The notes under the pieces were generated by a model that worked only from the letters and a program-made list of their open reading frames with translations, was not told where the DNA came from and ran no database searches. The position numbers and the translations under genes are program-made. Below, in pieces: positions 1 to 21,900 of a stretch of 64,000 nt of DNA. The stretch spans positions 7,044 through 71,043 of the forward strand of contig BQKZ01000069.1 in NCBI GenBank assembly GCA_036244855.1, given 5' to 3'. Positions within the stretch are counted from its first letter, which is position 1. Every line of letters starts with the position of its first letter. Source of the DNA: Temnopleurus reevesii. Taxonomy: Eukaryota > Echinodermata > Echinoidea > Temnopleuroida > Temnopleuridae.

Positions 1-665
1 ACAACGTTAACTCTAAGGTCCGTTCCAGAAGGGTGCACCAACACAACACTACTTCTTGAATGGACCTTAGAGCTAACGTTGTGATCGGCACTACCGTCTT
101 GTACATGCTAAATGTCCCTAATGGTGATGCGCGACTACAAAATACATGCACTACATTTAACAAAAGAAATCACAAGATAATGAAATGTACTTTAAGTCTG
201 AAAACATATAATTTATTCTTTAAATCATTAAGAGATTTTATGTTCCATAGAATACAATCAAAATACATAAAGTTAGAACTTCCTCTTATATTCTCTAGCT
301 ATTAGCAAAATAATATAATTTCGAAAAGAAGAAATGTATTGTATGTGAATAGCGTATATTTATGTATTATACTGCTTAAACGCCGAATAAGTGTGTTTTT
401 GCAGAATATTCAAGTTAAAAGATATACGTCTGTTTAAGGACCGTCATTTGTACAATTCATTCCAGCGACGGGCTATATAAGTAATGGTAACAAATGGAAC
501 TTTCTTTTTTATTAGTAAAGCTGACCTCTAGGGGTAGTCATCTCCTCTGCCATCCCCGCCCCCTCCCCCGACTTCGGGGAATAAATACCCCTAAATTTCA
601 GCTGACTTTATATGCATTTTTCAATAATTTTTCATAAAGAGAATTGAAATTATTATTTTATTATC
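1..665. other. Flank downstream of the esterase gene
   Basis: AT-rich sequence with no recognisable gene or RNA. The 81-codon ORF at 60-305 (+) has no coding-like composition and no family motif. Confidence 0.5.
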
Positions 666-671
666 TTTATT
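666..671 (-). other. Candidate polyadenylation signal of the esterase gene
   Basis: AATAAA on the minus strand about 20 nt after the stop codon, within an AT-rich stretch. It would give a very short 3' UTR; other AT-rich hexamers nearby could serve instead. Confidence 0.35.
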
Positions 672-691
672 TTTTCTTCATGAGAATGTTT

Positions 692-9831
<9,140 letters not shown>

Positions 9832-12800
9832 CTTTTCTTTTCTACACAGGAGACTGTAACATTATTTGAAGTCGTCCGCCCTAGGTACACGGTGTGTTAT
9901 ACCAATGGGCTCAATTCTGTCAGTCTGAAATGGTTGACTTGCATTTTGTTTGAGATCTTTTGGCGGGTAAACACTCATTTTAGAATAAACATAGAAGAGT
10001 TTGCCAACTCTTACACAATGTGTGCCGAAACGATAAGACAAAGGAGACTTTCATACAAAATGAATTTTTTTCTTGATAATACGAAGTCGGCAAAAAGCTT
10101 GACGTAGTGAAATAGGCCAATGGATATGCTCAGACCTTTTGGTTTGTATATGGTTCTGTCTTATTTTCAACGCGACTTATTACAATATTTACCTACTTAA
10201 TATCTCGCAACAAATGTCGCATTTCCCTTACTTGAATGTCGTGATAACCCCAACCCTCCTTCATGTAAAGTATTCGCAAATCATTAGACACCTCCTTTTA
10301 CGAATAGTTTTTAACAATGTTTGATGTGATATTGCTCATACAATATCCCTGCTGTCATTTGGCTCTTACAATAAACATAACATATCTGAAATTAAATATA
10401 AATGAATGATCTTCGACGAGTTTGACATTAACAGTAAGGATCATTATGTAAATAAGCAAATTCATTCTCTTTTCACGCCTCCCTGGCCCTGTAATAATTG
10501 GAGCATGGCTTCTATTGCCTTGTTTATCATTGATCTAAATGTATATGTTCGATATACGAATTGATTCCCCTCTCATCTGATTAACTAGTGTAGCATTTGA
10601 ACTTTATCCTTAGTTTTCATAGAAATTGGTACCTAAACTGTATTATAGCAAATCTGAGTACAGAGACTGATAATTGAAGTCAATCTGGCTTCCTCATCAA
10701 AGCATATTTCCAAAAGTTAAAATTGCTTAATAAAAATATATTGTTCATGCATTAAAAAAATATCTGATGACAGGAAATCCAAAGAAAAACCTGCAAAAAT
10801 ATTCGAGCATATACAAAAATACTCCTTGACAATCACGAGGATTGTAAAAAAAAGAAAAGAAAAAAAAGGTCATTTATTTGTTCTATTAAACATTTATGCA
10901 TATGGGTAAACTCGAGTTTTAATTATGGATATGGTAACGTTTACCGATTCTCGTTCACTTGATACATTTGTCTTACTATTGGGAGAAAAGAAACAGCTCA
11001 GGACTCTTTAGAAAATCAGGTCATGTGGCTTGATTCAGACTTCCTTTTATGGATGAATAAATTGAATACCTAATTCAGCAATCACCAAAATAAGATCACT
11101 GTTACCCCATCAGCAAAAGTGCATTCTAATAATTTTTACTCATCTGTACGTCTTAAAGTCCTCAGCTTGACCGAATTTGCACATGCCTACACTATGTCTC
11201 AATCGAGAACTAAGTTGACAGAGAATATAGGTACAGATGATTAAAAATTACATTCCACTTCGCTATTGCACAAATTTATGTTAAAACTTTTTGTCCACCC
11301 CCTCCCAAACAAGGCCGGGATCAATAACTTTGCGGGGAGGAAAAACTTGATGACATGTTGTGTGCTGCTGTCTTGATTCACTTCAGTGATTTACACAGTT
11401 TACTTATGTATATGACGAAAATAGTCCCTACATTGATACACAAAATCGCCAAGGACACACAAATTAAAGCTCGTGTGTGTCTGAAAATTGAAGAAGGATG
11501 AGCTCAGATAGTGAAAGATTTCGTATAATTAACATTAATGACACTCTGTCAAATAAAATTCCTTAAAACGTGTAAATTTGATTTTCACTCTTGAAACGAG
11601 TCGTCGTAATTTTATTCAGGGAAGAAATGACAAAGCAAGATAATCTGTCAAGAATGTAAAGTAAATAATGAAGAGATCGTGATGAATAGCGCGTTTACGG
11701 GGAATGAATAGAATTTCTAAGAGGCGCAGATTCAATGAACAATGGTAGTGCTGATTGGTGAATAAATTAGCGATACCGGCAAATTCTGTTGACAGGTTAT
11801 TTCACTATTAGGTGTTTTCGGCCAGATTTATTCAATATAATTGATAGGATGTGCATAAAACTATACCCAGGTCTATCTTTCATTAGTTATCTAAGCGCAT
11901 CATATATAATTTTTAACTGGATACAGGTTCTTGACAACTTATAGACGATTTTATGCATCGATGTAAGATCTATTTTTTGTCAGTTACATAAGTAAACTGT
12001 GTAAATCAATTAAGTGAAACGAGGCAACGGCACACAACATGTCGCCATCACCATTGTGATCACATTTCCACCCCCTGCATTGCTACCATCCAGGGAGGGG
12101 GCGGACAAATAATATTTAGTGCTTTTTATTAAGGTAACGAGAGAGAATTCGACATTCAGTCATCTGTATTTATGCTATATGTATATCAAGCCCTCGATTG
12201 AAGCCTGGTTGATTTTGCTCAAGCTCTGGTCTTTAAGCATGGTACACAAGATCCTTCCAGGCTATTCTTAATTATTGCTTCATATTCTTCAAAAATTGCT
12301 TCATATCGCTTTGAAGATGGTTGAACTTTCAATTCCCCTGCGCATTGTATTTTGATCGTGTTTAGGAGAGCGCGAACATCACAATCGCTTCGGATTGTCC
12401 GGTTATCAACTTTCTCAAAGAGGCAACTTTACTAAGATTCCAATTTATGCACGTTTCTTGCAAACCAATGTACTTACGTGGTGCTTATTAAACAATTCGA
12501 TTTTCAAGAACGTTTGTTTGTAGAGTAAGCATAAAATTAACATATATTAGTTAACCCGCCTATTGAATGTGAGAGACTTTTCCCATATAAGTATATTTGT
12601 GATAGAGAGAGAGGTCGAAAGAGGTTTTTTTGGCAATAGAGCTGAAGAGAAGGAAAGAAGTTGTTTGAAGCTGAAACATGACTAAGAAGGAGAAAGTAAA
12701 GGAAACAGAAGGTTAAAAACCATAGATTTATTTTAAAAAGAGAAAGAGGCCTTTTGCCAACTTTCCGAAATATGCATGATAGAATTTAAAATGTGAATCA

Positions 12801-13240
12801 CAAAAAGCCGAACCAAATATTTTCTGATAGAAAACGTGTGATTATTACTACCATAATTTCATTCTAGAATTGTCTATCATTAAAGAATATTGATATAATG
12901 CATTGATGAATGAATTGACTGAGTAAATGGTGTTTGTTTCCATGCTCTCTTTCATAAGAAATAATTTGGTTCAGTTGTTTGAATATTCACATGTAATTTA
13001 TAAAATAATGTTTATTCTGTCATGTTGCAATTGGATAATTGCTATCCACATGAAAAGTTGACATCTTTGCATTTGTAATCTCCCGTGAGAAGGAAGGGGG
13101 CATACATGTTTTTATAATATTATTTCATAACTGAATTTGGGTGGATCATTTAAATTCGTCTTGTTTGTTGTGAATAGAATTCATAGAATCTGTTACACTT
13201 CCATAAAATACATCACAAGACAAAGAAGTATATTTTAATA
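9832..13240. other. Intergenic region between the esterase and plexin genes
   Basis: AT-rich, without recognisable coding exons on either strand. It should contain the esterase promoter just above 9831, but no TATA box or known element can be assigned with confidence. Its one clear structure is the inverted repeat at 11222-12172. Confidence 0.6.
11222..12172. repeat. Long imperfect inverted repeat
   Basis: The left arm, about 11222-11450, and the right arm, about 11944-12172, are reverse complements with mismatches and gaps. Examples are tttacacagtttacttatgta against tacataagtaaactgtgtaaa, and acatgttgtgtg against cacacaacatgt. The spacer is about 490 bp. No transposase was seen; it may be a foldback or long-TIR element. 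Confidence 0.65.
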
Positions 13241-16103
13241 TGAAAACATTTCTTTATTCATTGAATCATTTACAGATTTTCTGTAGGGTCCCTCACTTTC
13301 CATCTCTTGAGGTTCCACAAAAATACAATTAAAAAACATACATTTGTACAGATATAACATCATTTTATACTCTCTTCTTTTCTCTAGCAATTTACAAATT
13401 TAATTTAAAAATTGATTTGCCACTTAAACTATCACAATATCTATTAAAGTGTTGAGTTGTTTCATGAGTTTTACCTATAATGTATTCGTAGTTTGTTGGG
13501 TTGTTTTAGCAGTATCATCTCTAACTGGCAAATGTCAGGAGCGGAAATACTGAATGAAATATGGTTTTTGACATTCCTATCATTAGCAGTTGCACTACAT
13601 TAAGTTTCTAAAAAGGAATGTTGGTGGAAAGTCAGCTTAGAAGTGCAAATATACAAAGAGTTCACTGCACTTGGAAAAGGAGGAACAAATAAATGCTTCA
13701 GTAGGAGTTCACATCAGATATTAAATATCATCCATTTTCCCTTTCAGGTATAAGAGATGATTTTGATTACATATGAATATCCATGATAAATTCTTGTATA
13801 TGTTTGATAATGGTATTGAGGTTGATGAAATTTGCATCTATGATTTTCTACTTTAAAAAATACCATTGATACAATTACCATGTCACTAACGTTATCATGA
13901 TTATTACAATCAGAATGACTTTGTTTATTTTGTACAGTATATAATCAGTTTTCAGATCTAAAAAGCATAAGAATAAAATAATAAATTAAAAATAGCACAT
14001 TAGGAGCATGTGTGTATTAGCTATACAGAATACAAATCAAGGTTTGCACCATCATTTGCTGTACAAGATCATAAATAATGCACTTTTGTAGAGTAAAAGA
14101 GCTGCTTGAATAATTATTCATACACCAAAGAAATAAAATTAAGTTATGGACGACGTCATGTATGTGACTAGAATTTAGCCTCATCAGCCATAACAGGCCC
14201 TGGAATGAGTATTAAGAGTCTTTATTTTGTCCTCACTGAATGACCGAGTGTTGATAATAATGAAAATATGCTAATCATTATTTTTAGTTTAGGCTTCTGA
14301 CAGTGGATTTGGCAAACAAATATGATGGGTAGAGCGTCAAAGTATTGAGCTTTACATACAGAATTACAGATAAACATAAATTAAAACATTTCAATAGTAA
14401 TTCACATGAAATCAAATATCATTATAGAGATTCATATAAAGCTCAAACGATCATCAATGTAATTTAACATTCTGATTGCCAAATTTATATTCCTTATTCT
14501 GCTATGAAAGAAGAAAACATCTTGATTGACTCGCATAAGAAACAAATTAACATAAAACATTTGTTCTAGTTTGATCTAGCTTTAAAAAACACATGAAAGA
14601 AATCGGAAACAAAACAGAAAACATAAAATTGCATAATTCCATCCTATGAGAAGAGCACTGAAAGTCTTGATAGAGTCAATAGATATTTCAGATTTATAAC
14701 AAAGAGCACCTTTGAAATCTTACACCTTAACATGTGTTTAATCCTAAATAGGGGTCATTACATCATAATCTAGAATACACCGTAAGGAAAACAATTGTCA
14801 ACATGATCACATAAATTTTCAATAAAAAGCTAAAATGATGAGGAAAAACTTGTATTATTAGAAATAAAGATTATTATCTTGGATACTAATCAAATGAATT
14901 TAAGGTTCTGACAATATGTATTTAGGACATGAATAATTGGTACAGAATCCTCAAAATCAAGAATCTTAAAGCATAAAATCTTTAAATAAAATTCAGAAAT
15001 TAAAAAGCAATTCATGTACAATTAAAAAATTCTACTACATTAAAAGTATCAAATGTTACGATAAGATTTGTAAGATTTGGTGAACACCATAGATTCATTG
15101 AATCACATGTCAATAAAATCCATAGATTGATAACACACTTCAACAGCATTTATAATAAACAAATTATATCTTTTCTTACGCTGTAAATATCTTTCTTGAC
15201 TCAGGCACAATAAATAATGTCACAAAGTTTGATAACAACAATGATAAGATACAGGAACTTCTCCACAAATGTTAAAATGACTGCACAATGAACAAATTGT
15301 GACATGACAACAGGCAAAATAGCCTTGTAACATGGCACAGATTACTGCAAATAAGACATCACAATGTCCCATGCAGGCTTTATATCACATATCAAAGAAA
15401 TCAATTTAATTCAAGTACCATCATAGAATTCTTCCAACTTGAATAATTGCCAGCCATCCGACCAAAGAATTAGAAAACTTTTATTACAAGGGTCCTGTTT
15501 CAGGAGAAATGCACGCAACAATATCATTCTGATGGCTGTTTTTGCTGAAGGCAATGTCAATAATAATAACAGGTCAAATTAACTTTTATAGGCTACTAGA
15601 ATTCATAATCAGTACATAAATTCAGTTACCAAAGATAGTAAATATTAATGTGATTGAAGATTTCAAACTAAGTTAAGCTTTGGAAATGACATTTTCTAAC
15701 TTGCTTCAGGAACAGGTTTATATCAAAGTCAATGAGCTAAGTACAAATATATAATCGAAATTGGAATCCAATATGAACATTTTCTTTCTGAAACAGAACC
15801 CCAGTAAGTTATTCTTCCTGCATTCATTCATACTAAATTCTCATGTATACAATTGAAAGGCAAGCTTCTCATTAAAAATAAAGACAAAAATAAAACAATT
15901 AAAATCCAGCCTCCATCATAGCAGATGCTTTAAAAATTTCTCGAAAAGACTTCCATCAAATAGACATTATCCTTCAGAGCATCTTGGAACATCATCAATA
16001 ACATCATACTCCACAAAGACGGCATTTCCATCATCTCTTTAAAAATATATATTGCAACAAGACCACGTGAGTTCTGCACAGAGCATAAAAATTGTCCTGA
16101 ATA
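13241..16103 (-). other. Probable long 3' UTR of the plexin gene
   Basis: About 2.86 kb of AT-rich, exon-free sequence between the plexin stop codon and an AATAAA on the minus strand (13253-13258). Its extent is inferred from that signal; earlier AATAAA-like hexamers could end shorter transcripts. Confidence 0.4.
13253..13258 (-). other. Candidate plexin polyadenylation signal
   Basis: AATAAA on the gene strand (TTTATT on +). It is chosen because the exon-free AT-rich stretch after the stop codon runs to about here. Confidence 0.3.
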
Positions 16104-16214
16104 TCATATGGTATGATTTGATTCGCTATCAATCATGAGTTGTTCCACATGCTCAAATTTCTCTGCAAGCTTGTACTTGATTCCAAACTCATCCCTCTGT
16201 AATGACTCCGATAT
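16104..16214 (-). CDS. PLXNA: Plexin exon v26: C-terminus and stop
   Basis: 36 codons beginning [20 protein letters not shown] and ending [12 protein letters not shown] before TGA (16106-16104). It corresponds to the last helix of plexin A (LEQDEQARRQ...KVEQL) with a divergent tail. Acceptor cctcag. Confidence 0.92.
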   Translation of the reverse strand: MSESLQRDEFGIKYKLAEKFEHVEQLMIDSESNHTI

Positions 16215-18898
16215 CTGAGGGGAACAAAATGAAAATAAAATCATCAATTGTAAATAAAGCAATTGGTTCAAGATAAATGTTTAGGTCAATTAGCATTATT
16301 AATTGATGAATAGTACTACTATTATGAACATTTATAGAGCATCTTCTAAAAATAAAACAAAAATCAAAGTGTATTGCTGTTAATATTTTAAGTGAGACTA
16401 TTGAAAATCAATTAAAATTTGAAAACAAATTTGAATGACAATTATTTCTGGATACAGTCCAACCTCGTTAAAAAGAGCACTGATATAAAGAGATCTTGTT
16501 ATAATAAGGTGGTTTACCTGGTCCCATCTCTTTGTATCTAATTAAAATTTGGCAATGATGTAACAAGGTTTTGATATAAAAAGAAAATTTCTCTAGTACC
16601 AAGGACCTCCTTATAACAAGGTTTGACTTTATTTAATTTGACTCTTGAGACTCAATTAAATGGTAATGGAGAGTGCATCACAGGGAATTCATAGCTGCTG
16701 TTAATTTTAGAAAAGAATACAACACATCACAATCTACTTACTTGTTCACCATACTTCTTCGCGTAGGAGTGATAGAGTTCGTTGAGAGCCGATAACTTGT
16801 GAAAGTCATACTGATGGCTATTGGAATGCTCAGCTAAGACTGCGGCCATATCCTGGTCGCTGATTGGTGGCATGTTCTTGATGTCATCATAGTACCTGGA
16901 GGACAAAAGAACGAAGATAATGGGGTTACACTAAGGAAATTGTCTTGCTGTGAAAATAATCTGAGGAATCACTACCAGCTCCCTAAACTTTCAATAGAAA
17001 AACTGGCATGGTACTGTATGTAAAAAGTTTAAGAGAATCTGAAATTTCATTACCCAAAACATTAATAACATTATTTCTTATATGGCACTTTTCCCATGCT
17101 CCAGCGATATTATTACTGTATAAGCCAATATTTTAACGTACAGATCTTTTTGCGTTTTCGGACCACTTTGACACTTTTAGCGTGTTGTCATTTTCACATT
17201 TTTGACAGTGTTTGTACTGTGGAAATGTTCGTGAGGCCAAAACCGTGAAATTAGCAAAAATAAAACCACCGCAAACATTTCAGATTATACAATACATCAA
17301 TAAAATTTGCTTACTGTGTTTTACTTTAGCTCCCTGGAGAGCTTCCACAACACCAGTCTACTGTGGCAAATACAATCTTCACATCCTACCAGGTACCCAT
17401 TAAGGAAATTAATGCCATGGGTGGGTTTGAACTGCTGACCCCCGAGTTGAAATACAAGAGCAAGAATTATCACACCACAACCCTTCCACAAAACATTTAA
17501 TAAGAAGTGTCCATATATTATCATCTATGTGCTCACATCTCAAACCTTATTTACAGTAAAATACAGCATTTGATTGTCAAATAGGCTAGTGTGCCACAAC
17601 ATCCCACTGACCAACATTAAATTGAGTTTTCTCAGCATGTAAATTTGATATTAGTAAACTTGCAATTAAAATTTGTATCTTGCAATACAGTGGACACTCG
17701 GTATATGGATATCTGATATAACAAAATCCCTGACATAAAGAAGTAAAAAAATCTGGTCCAAGCTCGTAATAACTTGTTGTTTTTTTAACTCTGCTATAAA
17801 GATATTACTGCTATAACAATGTATTTTTGATGATCTCAAGCACCTCGTTATACTGAGTTTCCACTGTATTCCTCTATAGCTGATATACATACCTCGACAC
17901 CCATTCTTTGTACTTGGGTATATCCTTGGCATAGAGCAGTTTGCTAGAAGGTGAATCTTTGGTGAGTTGATGTTCAGAGACAGAGCAAGCATCCATGAGG
18001 CACTGACCTACGATGGACAGACAAGCATCCACTGTGTCTGACTTGTAGATATCAAAGATATGCTGAGGATTCTTGATCAGGTTTACCCAGAAGCGTAGAG
18101 GAAGGCTGGAGAAGTGGGAGAGGGAGAGAGATATGAGACTGATTAGATACCAATCTTTAGGTGATAGCACAAGTCTAACATACATCTCAATCAGACATAC
18201 AATTTGGATGAAATTGATAAAAGTGCTGATGAAGGATCAAAGTTGCATGAATTACTAGCTACTTAAAGGGTAAAATTTAAATCTAAGGATACAGAATGTC
18301 TAAGGTGATAGAAAATTGAGGTTGTGGTTTTCTCTCAACTCTTTTGCCAATGTAGGAGAATAAGATGTGAAATTATTTCTAACATTCTTAAAATATAACA
18401 TCTGTACCGTCTTCATTCTCATTGCTCTGGCTGTCAATGATATCACAGCCATCTATATCACCATCAAGATCATCATCATTATCGCAAGTATAATCTTAAT
18501 TATCATTACTTTCATCATTGCTGTTTTTACTGACATTCTCAATATCTCCATTGTTATACTAACATCTTCACTACCACAAAAAGCTGTATCATTCTTAACT
18601 TTATAATCACCGCCCCCATCAACATCACAATCATCAACGTCATCATCATCATCAAATATTGTTTGAAGGTTTCACTCGTGGAAGAATGATGAGAATAATG
18701 CTTCACGGTACAACGAGTTATCTTCTCTTGAAAACGATGAGAATATGCTCATCGAAACGTCGAGAGTGGGTAGGTCCACTCACATTTCCAAGAAAGATAA
18801 CTCGTTGTACCGTGAAGCATTATTCTCATCATCATCATCATTATTATTATCATCCTCATCATCATCGGCGTCGTCATCATCATCTTAATCATCATCAC

Positions 18899-18963
<65 letters not shown>

Positions 18964-21900
18964 ACATCATCACCACCATCGTCATCATCATCTTCTCACC
19001 TGTTACTCTTCCAGGAATGGACAACCTCAGGGTTGGTGATTCCGTTCTGCTTGGCTTGATCATCAAAGAAGTCAAACAGATACTTAATGGCACGGGGTAG
19101 TGTGTTGCTTCGATAGTTCACACTAAATATCGTCTCAAAGAGATCATCTACAAACTTCTGTAATGTCACCTGGAATGAAAAAAATATTGATGTGTAAAGA
19201 AAATAGCACAAATAATCTCCATACTGGCAAACAACTCAAACCACTAAATGTTTTCGCTAGAAGCAAACCAGTAAATGTTTTTGCTAGAAGTATTTTGTGT
19301 ATTATAGTGTTCATATTTAAATAAACTGTTGTATTTTTTGCACATTGGTTAATAATTCCACTTTGGTGGCAGCGGTGGGATGCAAACCCATGTCATCCAA
19401 ATGATTGTGGTCTACTGTTTGCAAAGTTAATTCTATATCATTCATGTTTTCTGGGGTATAGAAAATATATTAGCACAAAATAGCATCAGAATGTCAAAAT
19501 AAGATTTCTTGTATAATCTACAGCTAAATAGTAATCAATTTATCTTCTCTATATGTGCATTGCTCTAAAATACCATTTTAAATGGTGTCACAAAAATCCA
19601 ATATATTGGAAACTCCAGTTAATGAAATCTGATGGAACAATAATTCCCATCAATCCTCAAATCCTAGCTCATTATAATTTATTAATTTTAAACCTGATAC
19701 AAGGTATTTTGATGGGCTTAAGAAGCTAGTGATACCGAGATTTCATTGTAGAATTCAGCTATAAGGAGGAAGTGAATCTAACAAAACTAGTGGAAGACTT
19801 ACCTTTGTTGTGAGTAACCTAGGTAGATATATTTCAGCCATCATCTTGTGATCCTTCTCATTGCCTTTCATGTTATCATGATCACTTTGTTTGACTAGAT
19901 GCCATAGCTTCACACCATTCTCTATGTCTGATGATCCCAGCATCGGTGTGGTGGATCGGCATGGACTTGCAGCTGAGGATAAACAAACATGGCACAAATT
20001 ATATTATGATATCCTTACTTGTTAAAAAAAATACAAGACAAAATAAAGCATTTGTTCAATGATATTTTAGTCTTTGTTCCATATTCTGATATATATTGGT
20101 CATTCTTTAAAACATTCATGGCAGTCAGGAACTGAATTTCAAATAGTTTCAAAAGAGATAAAATTAAAGCATGACTATTTTAGCTTGAAGTCAATGTATA
20201 AGATCAAGACTAGGAATTGCTGTTGAAACATTGCAACCTTTCATCATTTTGTACATCATGACATTATTATTGATCCTTTTTCTTCTTCAGAACATCTTTA
20301 TTTGTGTGTGTAAAATTCACACAAAACTTGAGAGGGGTAAGAAATGAGATATAAAAGAAAGAGAAAAGAGATGGAAAATTTAGAATATAAGAATAGCCAA
20401 AAACAGTTTAAAAGGTGATTGAAAGAAAATAAAGAAACTAACAAGGAGGACAATATAAGTAATTATAAAGGCCTAAAGGCCAAAAGAGGTACTGAGAGAG
20501 AAATAAAATTTGTGTATACTCACTATATCTGCCTGTCGTAGGTGATGTAAAGGCAGACATGGTGAAACCTTGCTTTGGTACTAAAGCTATTGTATCTCCA
20601 TCTCGGACCTGACAAAACAAAAAGAAAACAAGGAAATGTTATGCTTTGATACAGTTCTTGTAATAGTCCCGCTGAATCATATGGATTGAATCAACACAAT
20701 TTACACATGCATATAAACAACATTGTAACAAATATTTCAAAGCGCAGACTACAAAAACCTCATTTTCAAGTAATTCATTGAATTATTGCAGTAAAATCAT
20801 TCAACCTGCCTTTACGTATATGTAATTACATTTCTTACTGAAACAAAAAGAATTTCACTTTGACAAATAGGGAGTCTCAGATTCCATTTGAGTAGTATTC
20901 AAATTCAAATATGTTCTAAATATCCAGCTGATAATGTGAAATTTATTGCACAAGCCTCTCTAATGACAATATTGAAAAGAAGTGTATAATATTCTAGTGA
21001 CTTACACCACTATTGGTATAGTTAAATGATAAATATTTACCAGACTGGTATGAAAAAAATCTTTACAATAATAGTTTCTTAGTACCATAAAAATGGAATA
21101 ACTGAGTGTTGATCTTACATGTACCTGTTCATCTGAGAGCATGGTTAATCTCTTCCATTCTCCATCCACCGTTCCACTGTCATCTGGTAGAATCTTCCTC
21201 CCTGATAAACCGCATCTCCATTCTAATGGCAGAGAATAGAAGAGATGATTGAGATGAAAAACATGAGACATCGGAAATATGGAAATGTAGGAAAAAGATA
21301 CATGGAGAAAACGAGATTGAGTACATTAGAAAAGAAAGGGAGAGCTAAGCCACACCCCCATTCTAAAGGCAGAAAACAGAGAAGACATTTGAGATGAGAA
21401 ACATGGATATAAGACATTGAGAAGACAGAACGAAATGAAAAAAAACCCAGAGAGATGTATTAGATTGTGAGAGAAGAAGATAAATCAATATATAGTGGAA
21501 TGAACCAGATATGTAGAGATTTAGAATGGCAATAGGCATATCTGACAGAGAAACGTTGTGAACATGATAGCTTTGGATAAGAAAGAGGAGAAAGAGATAT
21601 AGAAGAGAGAGAATATGTAGAGTAAACTGCAGAAAAAGAAAGGAAGAACAAATCTGTGCAGACTCTACTTGTGCAGACAACCTGAGTAGCATAGAATTGC
21701 GGTGTGACTCAACATTTATAATTTTGTGCAGAAAGTGCAACATAATTTATGTTATGTGCAAATGTTTTTAGAAACTTGTAAATAAGATCGACTATCTGCA
21801 TCTGCAATCATGAAGCACTGACATACTAGATTGATTCCTTCCATCATTTTGTGTCTTTCATCTATACATGTGAGCACCCTAATCTACATATTGAGCAGTA

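Noticed and set aside
18735..18775. Hammerhead-ribozyme-like motif (gatgag ... cgaaacgtc)
   Set aside because: The core CUGAUGA is not present, and the bases that should stay unpaired pair into the cgatgag/ctcatcg hairpin.
18659..19093. Poly-His and poly-Met ORFs
   Set aside because: They arise from (ATC)n read in different frames; the true coding sequence is the minus-strand exon v23.
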